Shown here one piece after another: positions 1 to 5,628 of a stretch of DNA of 6,276 bases. Position 1 is the first letter of the stretch; the number at the start of each line of letters is the position of its first letter. Position numbers and translations under genes: made by a program. Source of the DNA: Actinomycetes bacterium (GTDB lineage: Bacteria > Actinomycetota > Acidimicrobiia > Acidimicrobiales > Microtrichaceae); NCBI GenBank assembly GCA_023450775.1, contig JAEXGP010000078.1, positions 1-6,276 on the forward strand, written 5' to 3'. The notes under the pieces were generated by a model, which worked only from the letters and a program-made list of their open reading frames with translations, was not told the DNA's origin and made no database searches.

Positions 1-611
1 GGGTGGCCGACCGCCTGCGGACCACCGCGCAGGCCGCGGCGGACGCGCAGGCCCGCGCCGAGGTCGCCCGCACGCTGCACGACGGCGTGCTGCAGACGCT
101 CGCAGTGGTGCAGCGCCGCTCGGACGACGAGGACCTGGTGGCGCTGGCACGCGAGCAGGACGCCGAGCTCCGGGCGTTCCTGCGTGGCGAGCCGGCCACG
201 ACGACGGGCGACGAGCGCCGCCCCGGCTCCCCCGACGTGGAGGTGCTGCTGCGCGACTCCCTGGCCGCGGTCGGACGCCGCCAGCACATCGACGTCCGGT
301 TGGTGGTCGTCGACCCCGGCACCGCCAGCGGCTCGGCCGCCGCGGCGTTGGTGGGCGCCACGTCCGAGGCCGTGGTCAACGCCGCGAAGCACGCCGGCGT
401 GGAGCAGGTGTGGGTCAGCGTGGACCGGCGGCTGCCGTCGGGCACGATGGTCGTCGTGCACGACGAGGGAGTGGGCTTCGACCCCGCCGCGGTCCCGGCC
501 GGCGACGGCATGACGGCGTCGATCCGCGAGCGGTTGGCCGGGGTCGGCGGCGAGGCCGAGGTGCGCAGCGCGCCCGACCGCGGCACCGACGTGACGATGT
601 GGGTGCCGTGA
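1..611 (+). CDS. Sensor histidine kinase, NarL/DesK type, C-terminal part (5' end outside window)
   Basis: This is the cytoplasmic catalytic end of a two-component sensor kinase, which autophosphorylates on histidine and passes the phosphate to the next gene's product. The first full codon is at position 3; 202 residues are visible. A HisKA_3 dimerisation helix carries the phosphoacceptor motif TLHDGVLQTL, with His at visible residue 26 (bases 78-80). A HATPase domain follows: N-box EAVVNAAKHA (residues 122-131), G1 box DEGVGFD (154-160), a G2-like segment GDGMTASIRERL (167-178), and the C-terminal strand RGTDVTMWV. The GTG at position 3 could formally start the frame, but a kinase of this type would have sensor or membrane segments before the helix, so I infer that the gene continues upstream. 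The stop TGA (609-611) overlaps the GTG start of the response regulator, implying translational coupling and a cognate pair. The signal sensed cannot be inferred because the sensor part is missing. Confidence 0.9.
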   Translation, partial: VADRLRTTAQAAADAQARAEVARTLHDGVLQTLAVVQRRSDDEDLVALAREQDAELRAFLRGEPATTTGDERRPGSPDVEVLLRDSLAAVGRRQHIDVRLVVVDPGTASGSAAAALVGATSEAVVNAAKHAGVEQVWVSVDRRLPSGTMVVVHDEGVGFDPAAVPAGDGMTASIRERLAGVGGEAEVRSAPDRGTDVTMWVP

Positions 612-1243
612 GCACCGACCGAGCGGTGCGCGTGGTCGTCGCGGACGACCACCAGATCTGGCGCTCCGGCATCCGCACGGATCTGGGCGACGGGTTCCAC
701 GTCGTGGCGGAGGCCGAGGATGCCCCGACGGCGATCGAGGCCGCCCGCTCGCAGCGTCCCGACCTGGTCCTGTGCGACCTGAACATGCCGGGCGGCGGCG
801 GCATGGCCGTGGTGCAGGCGCTGGCCGCCGACATGCCGGTCGTCGTGCTGACCGTGAGCGAATCGGAGCGAGACCTGCTCGACGTGGTCGCCGCCGGCGC
901 CGTGGGCTACCTGCTCAAGTCGACGCGCTCCGACGAGCTGCGAGCGGCGCTCCGGCGGGCGGCCGACGGCGAGCCCGTGTTCTCACCGCAGCTCGCCGCG
1001 CTCCTCATCGGCGAGTACCGCCGACTGGCCACCGCCGGCGGTGACGGCTCGCTGCCGCTCACCGAGCGCGAGCGGGAGGTGCTCGCCCACGTCGCCCGCG
1101 GCGAGTCGTACAAGGCGGTCGGCGAGGCGCTGTTCATCTCGCCCAAGACCGTCGAGAACCACGTGCGCAACACGATGGCCAAGCTGCACCTGTCGCGACG
1201 CCACGAGCTGGTGCGCTGGGCCGTCGACCACGGCATCACCTGA
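608..1243 (+). CDS. Response regulator, NarL/FixJ (LuxR HTH) family
   Basis: A DNA-binding response regulator of 211 residues, the usual length of the NarL family. The receiver domain (about residues 6-122) has the acidic pair D13-D14, the phosphoacceptor D57 in LCDLNMPG, the switch residue T82 in VVVLTVSES, and K104 in GYLLKS. After a linker of about 25 residues comes a LuxR-type helix-turn-helix (about 148-211): LTEREREVL (151-159), GESYKAVGEALFIS and KTVENHVRNTMAKL (180-193). I chose GTG at 608 because it overlaps the kinase stop as GTGA and leaves four residues before the first receiver strand; the open frame runs further upstream to 410, but that part lies inside the kinase gene. No strong Shine-Dalgarno is visible, so expression probably depends on coupling to the kinase. 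The regulated genes are unknown. The neighbouring guanine and biotin genes are not in its operon. Confidence 0.95.
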   Translation: MSTDRAVRVVVADDHQIWRSGIRTDLGDGFHVVAEAEDAPTAIEAARSQRPDLVLCDLNMPGGGGMAVVQALAADMPVVVLTVSESERDLLDVVAAGAVGYLLKSTRSDELRAALRRAADGEPVFSPQLAALLIGEYRRLATAGGDGSLPLTEREREVLAHVARGESYKAVGEALFISPKTVENHVRNTMAKLHLSRRHELVRWAVDHGIT

Positions 1244-1256
1244 AGCGGCGGCCCGA

Positions 1257-1312
1257 CCCGCTCTGTTCCCGTTCCGGCACCCCATGAGGTGCCGATTCGG
1301 GAACGAAGCGGG
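1257..1312. terminator. Large hairpin between convergent genes, probable bidirectional terminator
   Basis: Three nested perfect arms form one long stem: CCCGCT (1257-1262) with AGCGGG (1307-1312), GTTCCCG (1265-1271) with CGGGAAC (1298-1304), and CGGCACC (1275-1281) with GGTGCCG (1288-1294). The symmetric internal loops are 2 by 2 and 3 by 3 bases, and the apical loop CCATGA is 6 bases. It starts 13 bases after the response regulator stop and ends 19 bases before the end of guaA on the other strand, so it is placed to end transcripts from both directions. Neither side has a T-run, so it is not a classical intrinsic terminator; terminators without T-runs are often proposed in actinobacteria. 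The structure is seen directly; its role is inferred from position. Confidence 0.65.
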
Positions 1313-1331
1313 CCGGCTCAGCACGAGCTGG

Positions 1332-2930
1332 TCACTCCCACTCGATGGTGCCGGGCGGCTTCGACGTGATGTCGTACGCCACCCGGTTGACGCCCGGGAC
1401 CTCGTTGATGATCCGGCTCGCCATCGACTCGAGCACGTCGTAGGGGATGCGGGCCCAGTCGGCGGTCATGGCGTCCTCGGACGTGACCGCCCGGATGATG
1501 ACCGGGTGACCGTAGGTGCGCTCGTCACCCATCACGCCGACGGTGCGGATGTCGGGCAGGACGGCGAACGCCTGCCAGATCTCGCGCTCCAGGCCGGCGA
1601 TGCGCAGCTCCTCGCGGACGATCGCGTCGGCCTCCTGCAGCAGCGCCACCATCTCGGGCGTCACCTCGCCGATGATCCGCACGCCCAGGCCGGGACCCGG
1701 GAACGGCTGGCGCCACACGATCTCGTCGGGCAGGCCGAGCTCGTGGCCGACGGCGCGGACCTCGTCCTTGAACAGCAGCCGCAGCGGCTCGACCAGCTCG
1801 AAGTCCAGGTCCTCGGGCAGGCCGCCCACGTTGTGGTGGCTCTTGATCGTCGCGGCGTGCGCGGTGCCCGACTCGATCACGTCGGGGTAGAGCGTGCCCT
1901 GCACCAGGAACTGCGCGTCCTCGACGCCGCCGCGGGCGTCCTCGAACACCCGGATGAAGAGCTCGCCGATGGCCTTGCGCTTGTCCTCGGGCTCGGTCAC
2001 GCCGGCGAGGCGCTCGAAGAACCGGTCGGCCGCCCGCACGTGGATCAGCTCCATGCCCTGGTGGCGACGGAAGGTCTCGACGACCTGGTCGCCCTCGTTC
2101 TTGCGCATGAGGCCGGTGTCGACGAACACGCACGTGAGCTGCGGACCGATCGCCTTGTGCACCAGCGCGGCCGCCACGGCGGAGTCGACGCCGCCCGACA
2201 GGCCGCAGATCGCCCGGCCGTCACCGACCTGGGCACGGATCGCCTCTACCGACGCGTCGATGAAGTTCTCCATGGTCCACGTGGCCGGCAGGCCCGCCAG
2301 ATCGTGGAGGAACCGCGTGATCAGCTCCTGGCCGTGCGGCGTGTGGGCCACCTCGGGGTGGTACTGGACGCCCCAGATCTTGCGCTCCGGCGCCTCGATC
2401 ACCGCGCACGGTGCGCCCTCGGACGAGGCGGTCGCGACGAACCCCTCGGGCGGGCGCTGCACCGCGTCGAAGTGGCTCATCCAGACCGTCTGGTCGGCGG
2501 GGAGGTCGTCGGTGAGGATCGACGACACCACGTCGGTGCTGCGGTGCACGACCGTTCGGCCGTACTCGCCGGCGCCACCGCCGCCCACCTCGCCGCCGAG
2601 CTGCTGCGCGATCAATTGCTGGCCGTAGCAGATGCCCAGGATGGGCACGCCCAGGTCGTACACGCCGGGGTCGATCGACGGCGCGTCGGGCACCCGCACG
2701 GACTTGGGACCGCCGGAGAAGATGATCGCCGCCGGATCCCGGCGGGCCAGCTCGGCCGCGGTGATCGAGTGCGGGACGATCTCGGAGTAGACGTTGGCCT
2801 CGCGCACGCGGCGGGCGATGAGCTGGGCGTACTGGGCGCCGAAGTCCACGACGAGCACCGTCGGCTGGTCGCCGACGACGCGCTCCGCCTCCTGTCGGCT
2901 CCCCTCGTCGGGTCGACCGGTCTCGCTCAT
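1332..2930 (-). CDS. guaA: GMP synthase (glutamine-hydrolysing)
   Basis: Cytoplasmic enzyme that turns XMP, ATP and glutamine into GMP, the last step of guanine nucleotide synthesis. It has 532 residues, the normal length for single-chain GuaA. The class I glutamine amidotransferase domain (about 24-212) shows DFGAQY (29-34), the nucleophile C101 in GICYGQQ, and H191/E193 in QYHPEV. The ATP pyrophosphatase domain follows, with P-loop SGGVDS (245-250). The C-terminal dimerisation/XMP-binding part has FPGPGLGVRI (410-419) and the hallmark end KPPGTIEWE (524-532). The ATG at 2930 was chosen because it overlaps the guaB3 stop as ATGA (2927-2930) and has GGGAGG 6 bases upstream. About 20 residues precede the domain, a slightly long N-terminus. 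A GTG at 3239 would add 103 residues from inside guaB3 and is rejected. F154 in WMSHFD replaces the Gly I recall in WMSHGD of E. coli and mycobacteria, at a non-catalytic position. It is co-transcribed with guaB3. Confidence 0.98.
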   Translation of the reverse strand: MSETGRPDEGSRQEAERVVGDQPTVLVVDFGAQYAQLIARRVREANVYSEIVPHSITAAELARRDPAAIIFSGGPKSVRVPDAPSIDPGVYDLGVPILGICYGQQLIAQQLGGEVGGGGAGEYGRTVVHRSTDVVSSILTDDLPADQTVWMSHFDAVQRPPEGFVATASSEGAPCAVIEAPERKIWGVQYHPEVAHTPHGQELITRFLHDLAGLPATWTMENFIDASVEAIRAQVGDGRAICGLSGGVDSAVAAALVHKAIGPQLTCVFVDTGLMRKNEGDQVVETFRRHQGMELIHVRAADRFFERLAGVTEPEDKRKAIGELFIRVFEDARGGVEDAQFLVQGTLYPDVIESGTAHAATIKSHHNVGGLPEDLDFELVEPLRLLFKDEVRAVGHELGLPDEIVWRQPFPGPGLGVRIIGEVTPEMVALLQEADAIVREELRIAGLEREIWQAFAVLPDIRTVGVMGDERTYGHPVIIRAVTSEDAMTADWARIPYDVLESMASRIINEVPGVNRVAYDITSKPPGTIEWE

Positions 2931-4078
2931 CGCTGGCCTCCCGGCCTCACCGAGGGCGGCGCCGTGACGACCAGCTCCGCCTTCTGCAGCTCCTTCAACG
3001 TGCCGTGGCCGGTGACGGCCATGGACTTGCGCAGGCCGCCCATCAGGTTGGTGCGACCGTCGGACCGGTCCGACGGACCGAGCAGGATCTTCTCCAGCGA
3101 GCCCAGGCGCGGCATCCGACGCACCCGGCCCCGCGGCAGACGCGAGTGGAACGACGCCATGGACCACACCGCGCCGCCCGCCGGCGACTCGTCGGCCCCC
3201 GCCAGCGGCGCCCCGAGCATGACGGCATCCGCGCCGCACACGACCGCCTTGGCGATGTCGCCGCCGGTCGCCATGCCCCCGTCCGCGATCAGGTGCACGT
3301 ACACGCCGGTCTCGTCGAGGTGACGCATCCGCGCAGCCCGGGCGTCCGCGATGGCGGTGGCCTGCGGGTTGCCGACCCCGAGCACGTTGCCGGTCGTGGA
3401 GGTGACGCCGGTGCCGATGCCGACGAGCACGCCGGCCGCACCGGTGCGCATCAGGTGCAGCGCGGCCTGGTAGCTGGCGCAGCCGCCGACGATCACCGGG
3501 ACCTCGAGCCGGCGGACCAGGTGCTTCAGGTCCAGCGGGTCGTGCGCGCCGTCGGACACGTGCTCGGCCGAGGTCACCGTGCCCTGGATGACGAGCAGGT
3601 CGGGCTCGACCTTCTTGATCGTGGGCAGCAGCGACTCGGTGCGGGCGGGGCTCACGGCCACGCAGACGGTGGCGCCGGCATCGCGGATCTCACCGATGCG
3701 CTGCTCGACCAGCTCGGGTCGCACGGGCGCCTCGTAGGCCTCGCGCAGCAGCGCCACGCCGTCGCGGTCGTCGCCGTCGGCGTCGTGCTGCGCGATGCGG
3801 TCGAGGATGGGGGTCGGGTCGTCGTGGCGGCACCACAGACCCTCCAGGTGCAGCGCCCCGGCGCCGCCCAGGCGGTCCATCTCGACGGCGGTCGACGGGT
3901 TGGTCACGCCGTCGAGCGCCGCGGCGATCACGGGCAGCCCGAACTGGTAGGCGTCGATCTGCCAGCCGAGCTCGACCTCGTCGGCGTCCCGGGTGCGGCG
4001 GCTGGGGACGATGGCCACCTCGTCGAGCGAGTAGCCCCGTCGTCCCTGCTTGCCCAACCCGATCTCGATCTCTGCCAC
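2927..4078 (-). CDS. guaB3: GuaB3-family IMP dehydrogenase-related protein
   Basis: A (beta/alpha)8-barrel protein of the IMP dehydrogenase/GMP reductase superfamily, lacking CBS domains, 383 residues; actinobacterial GuaB3 proteins are about this size. Family marks are the N-terminus AEIEIGLGKQGRRGYSLDEVAIVPSRRTRD, the barrel strand PVIVGGCASYQAALHLMRTGAAGVLVG (194-220), the phosphate-binding segment ADGGMATGGDIAKAVVCGADAVMLGAPLA (265-293), and a C-terminal flap with LPRG, GSLEKILLGP and NLMGGLRKSM. In the active-site loop GIGTGVTSTTG (220-230) the position of the catalytic cysteine (GxGxxCTTR in relatives, from memory) holds S227, and the following Arg is G230. GTG at 4078 fits the family N-terminus; GTG codons at 4090 and 4102 would add 4 or 8 residues and remain possible. 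A GGGAG (4094-4090) and a GGTGAG (4087-4082) precede 4078, neither ideally spaced. The stop overlaps the guaA start. Its reaction is uncertain: some cyanobacterial GuaB3 proteins are, as I recall, reported to be GMP reductases. Confidence 0.88.
   Translation of the reverse strand: MAEIEIGLGKQGRRGYSLDEVAIVPSRRTRDADEVELGWQIDAYQFGLPVIAAALDGVTNPSTAVEMDRLGGAGALHLEGLWCRHDDPTPILDRIAQHDADGDDRDGVALLREAYEAPVRPELVEQRIGEIRDAGATVCVAVSPARTESLLPTIKKVEPDLLVIQGTVTSAEHVSDGAHDPLDLKHLVRRLEVPVIVGGCASYQAALHLMRTGAAGVLVGIGTGVTSTTGNVLGVGNPQATAIADARAARMRHLDETGVYVHLIADGGMATGGDIAKAVVCGADAVMLGAPLAGADESPAGGAVWSMASFHSRLPRGRVRRMPRLGSLEKILLGPSDRSDGRTNLMGGLRKSMAVTGHGTLKELQKAELVVTAPPSVRPGGQR
2937..2942 (-). promoter_or_regulatory. 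Ribosome binding site of guaA
   Basis: On the minus strand GGGAGG lies 6 bases before the ATG at 2930, still inside the end of guaB3. It supports the short guaA start over the upstream in-frame GTG and shows that guaA can recruit ribosomes itself as well as by coupling through the ATGA overlap. Confidence 0.75.
3057..3076. repeat. 20-base perfect palindrome inside guaB3
   Basis: CCGTCGGACCGGTCCGACGG reads the same on both strands, centred between 3066 and 3067. It lies in guaB3 in the codons for the segment around SDRSDGR (residues 336-342), near the flap and about 140 bases before the gene's end. From the base composition I roughly estimate a few percent chance of such a site anywhere in a window this size, so it may be coincidence. 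It could form a cruciform, a short RNA stem, or a site for a dimeric protein; none of this is shown. Confidence 0.5.
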
Positions 4079-4122
4079 GGTCTCACCCACTCCCGGCGCC
4101 ACCTGCCCCTGGGAAAGGCGAG

Positions 4123-4128
4123 AGTCTA
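4123..4128 (-). promoter_or_regulatory. Candidate -10 element for guaB3-guaA
   Basis: On the minus strand TAGACT matches the TANNNT form of an actinobacterial -10 box. It lies 20 bases before the GTG at 4102 and 44 before the preferred start at 4078, which leaves room for a short leader. No recognisable -35 box is found at the usual distance. It is the best candidate in the divergent gap, but six-base matches are weak evidence. Confidence 0.35.
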
Positions 4129-4212
4129 CGCCCTCAGGCCCGCCGGCTCCGCGCTCGGGGCCCGCACGCCGCCGGGACCCCGGCCGTCCCGGCGGGCGGG
4201 TGCGGAGGGGGT

Positions 4213-4225
4213 GGCCGGACCGGCC
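4213..4225. promoter_or_regulatory. Palindrome upstream of bioA, possible operator
   Basis: GGCCGG-A-CCGGCC is a perfect inverted repeat around a single base (4219). It ends 6 bases before the candidate bioA -10 element, so a bound protein would cover the -35/spacer region. It does not resemble the operators I know for BirA or BioQ. In DNA this GC-rich such palindromes arise easily, so the operator role is speculative. Confidence 0.25.
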
Positions 4226-4231
4226 CCGCGG

Positions 4232-4237
4232 TACCGT
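4232..4237 (+). promoter_or_regulatory. Candidate -10 element for bioA (leaderless arrangement)
   Basis: TACCGT fits the TANNNT pattern and ends 8 bases before the GTG at 4246. At this distance transcription would begin at or within a base or two of the start codon, giving a leaderless mRNA. That agrees with the absence of any Shine-Dalgarno before bioA. No -35 box is evident. Confidence 0.45.
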
Positions 4238-4245
4238 TGCCGCCC

Positions 4246-5616
4246 GTGTCCAGCGCTCCCGAGCCGACCGCCGCGCAGTGGATCGAGCGGGACGCCGCCG
4301 TCGTCTGGCACGGGTTCACCCAGATGGCGGCCTACCCCGACAACTCGCCGGTCATGGCGGTCGCGGCGGAGGGCCACCACATCGTCGACGCCGACGGCAA
4401 CCGCTACCTGGACGCCATCAGCTCGCTGTGGGTCACCACCCTGGGCCACCGCGTCCCGGAGCTCGACCGGGCCCTGCGGGACCAGATCGACCGGGTCGCC
4501 CACACGACCATGCTCGGCAACGGCAACACGATCGTCGTCGAGCTCGCCGAGGCCCTGGCCCCCCGACTCCCGGTCGACGGGCCGCACCTGCTGTTCGCGT
4601 CGGACGGCGCGGTCGCGGTCGAGCAGGCGCTGAAGATCGCCTTCCAGTACTGGCACAACCAGGGCGTGGAGGGACGGGACACCTACCTGTCCTTCGGTGG
4701 CGCCTACCACGGCGACACGATCGGCTCGATGTCCGTGGGGGACGACGGGTTCGGGGTGGACCTCTACGACCCGCTCCGCTTCCCGGTGCTACGGGGGCCC
4801 GGCTTCGACCGGGACGACGCCATCGTGCGGGCGTGCGAGCTGGTCGACGAGCACGCCCACCGGCTGGCCGCCGTGGTCGTCGAGCCGCTCGTGCAGGGCG
4901 CAGCCGGCATGCAGATGCTGCCCGCGTCGGAGTTCGCCGCCCTCGGCGACGCGTGCCGCCGCAACGACGTGCTGCTGATCTGCGACGAGGTCGCCGTGGG
5001 CTTCGGGCGCACCGGCACGCTCTTCGCCTCCGAGCAGTGCGGGCTCCGTCCCGACCTGATGGCGATGGGCAAGGGCATCACGGGCGGCTACCTGCCGCTG
5101 GCGGTCACGGCCGCGTCCCAGCGGGTCTTCGACGCCTTCCTGGGCGAGGACCTGGGGCCGCGCACGCTGTACCACGGGCACTCCTACGGCGGGAACGCCC
5201 TCGGCGCCGCCGTCGCGCTCGAGCACCTCCGCCTGCTCGACCGGGACGACGTGCTGGCCAACGTCCGGGAACGGGGCGAGCAGTTCGGCACCCTCCTGGC
5301 CGAACGGGTGGCGCCGCTCCCCGGCGTGGCCGAGGTCCGCCAGCAGGGCCTGATGATCGGGATCGAGCTCGCCCCGCCGGCCGACGGATTGCGGTGGGGG
5401 CGCCGGGTCAGCGCGGCGTGCGTGGCCAGGGGCGTGCTCATCCGACCGCTCGGCGACGTGGTCGTCGTGGTCCCGCACCTCACGACCACGGCGGACGAGG
5501 TCGAGCAGATCGTCGACGTGCTCGTCGAGTCGATCGACGAGGTGACCGAGTCGGCCGTCCAGGTGCAGCTCGACCTGTCCTCCGCGGCGGCCGATGCTGC
5601 CGCCGACGGAGACTGA
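4246..5616 (+). CDS. bioA: Adenosylmethionine-8-amino-7-oxononanoate aminotransferase
   Basis: PLP-dependent class III aminotransferase that moves an amino group from S-adenosylmethionine to 8-amino-7-oxononanoate, giving 7,8-diaminononanoate in biotin synthesis; cytoplasmic. It has 456 residues, slightly longer than E. coli BioA (about 429). Motifs: WHGFTQM (21-27), SSLWVTTLGH (59-68) with the substrate-pocket Trp W62, SDGAVAVEQALK (119-130), AYHGDTIGSMSVG (153-165) with Y154 stacking on PLP, DEVAVGFGRTG (247-257) with D247 contacting the pyridine nitrogen, AMGKGITGG (273-281) with the Schiff-base lysine K276, and HGHSYGGNALGAAVALEHL (310-328). The SDG segment is one residue shorter than the SDSGS of E. 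coli, a variant I recall from many BioA proteins. The last 25 or so residues are an Ala/Asp-rich tail. GTG at 4246 was chosen over an in-frame TTG at 4237 because the TTG overlaps the candidate -10 box. Next comes bioF after 12 bases. Related class III aminotransferases are possible, but the bioF linkage makes bioA very likely. Confidence 0.93.
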   Translation: MSSAPEPTAAQWIERDAAVVWHGFTQMAAYPDNSPVMAVAAEGHHIVDADGNRYLDAISSLWVTTLGHRVPELDRALRDQIDRVAHTTMLGNGNTIVVELAEALAPRLPVDGPHLLFASDGAVAVEQALKIAFQYWHNQGVEGRDTYLSFGGAYHGDTIGSMSVGDDGFGVDLYDPLRFPVLRGPGFDRDDAIVRACELVDEHAHRLAAVVVEPLVQGAAGMQMLPASEFAALGDACRRNDVLLICDEVAVGFGRTGTLFASEQCGLRPDLMAMGKGITGGYLPLAVTAASQRVFDAFLGEDLGPRTLYHGHSYGGNALGAAVALEHLRLLDRDDVLANVRERGEQFGTLLAERVAPLPGVAEVRQQGLMIGIELAPPADGLRWGRRVSAACVARGVLIRPLGDVVVVVPHLTTTADEVEQIVDVLVESIDEVTESAVQVQLDLSSAAADAAADGD

Positions 5617-5619
5617 GGA
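5615..5619 (+). promoter_or_regulatory. Ribosome binding site of bioF
   Basis: GAGGA overlaps the bioA stop codon (TGA 5614-5616) and lies 9 bases before the GTG at 5629. It fixes the bioF start and indicates translation soon after, or coupled to, termination on bioA. Confidence 0.6.
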
Positions 5620-5628
5620 CCGCCGGCC

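Noticed and set aside
410..607. Extended start for the response regulator
   Set aside because: The extra 66 codons overlap the kinase ATPase domain and read as Arg/Gly-rich nonsense; the receiver domain begins right after the GTG at 608.
2931..3239. Extended guaA start (GTG at 3239)
   Set aside because: It would add 103 residues with no GuaA homology that are a wrong-frame reading of guaB3; the ATG at 2930 has a good ribosome binding site and overlap.
1041..3323. A 760-codon open frame on the plus strand across the guanine genes
   Set aside because: It is antisense to guaA and guaB3, has no family motifs, and arises because GC-rich codon use removes stops from the opposite strand.
4079..4245. 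Riboswitch (purine or other) in the guaB3-bioA gap
   Set aside because: The gap is too short once both promoters are placed, and no conserved riboswitch core can be seen.
3005..4633. A 542-codon plus-strand open frame across guaB3 and into bioA
   Set aside because: It is antisense to guaB3 and out of frame in bioA; the translation is low-complexity Arg/Ala/Gly-rich sequence without a recognisable domain.
5340..5616. Possible fusion or frameshift at the Ala/Asp-rich C-terminus of BioA
   Set aside because: The frame is continuous and the conserved BioA C-terminal part (GVLIRPLGDVVVVVPHL) is complete; the tail is just a short low-complexity extension.
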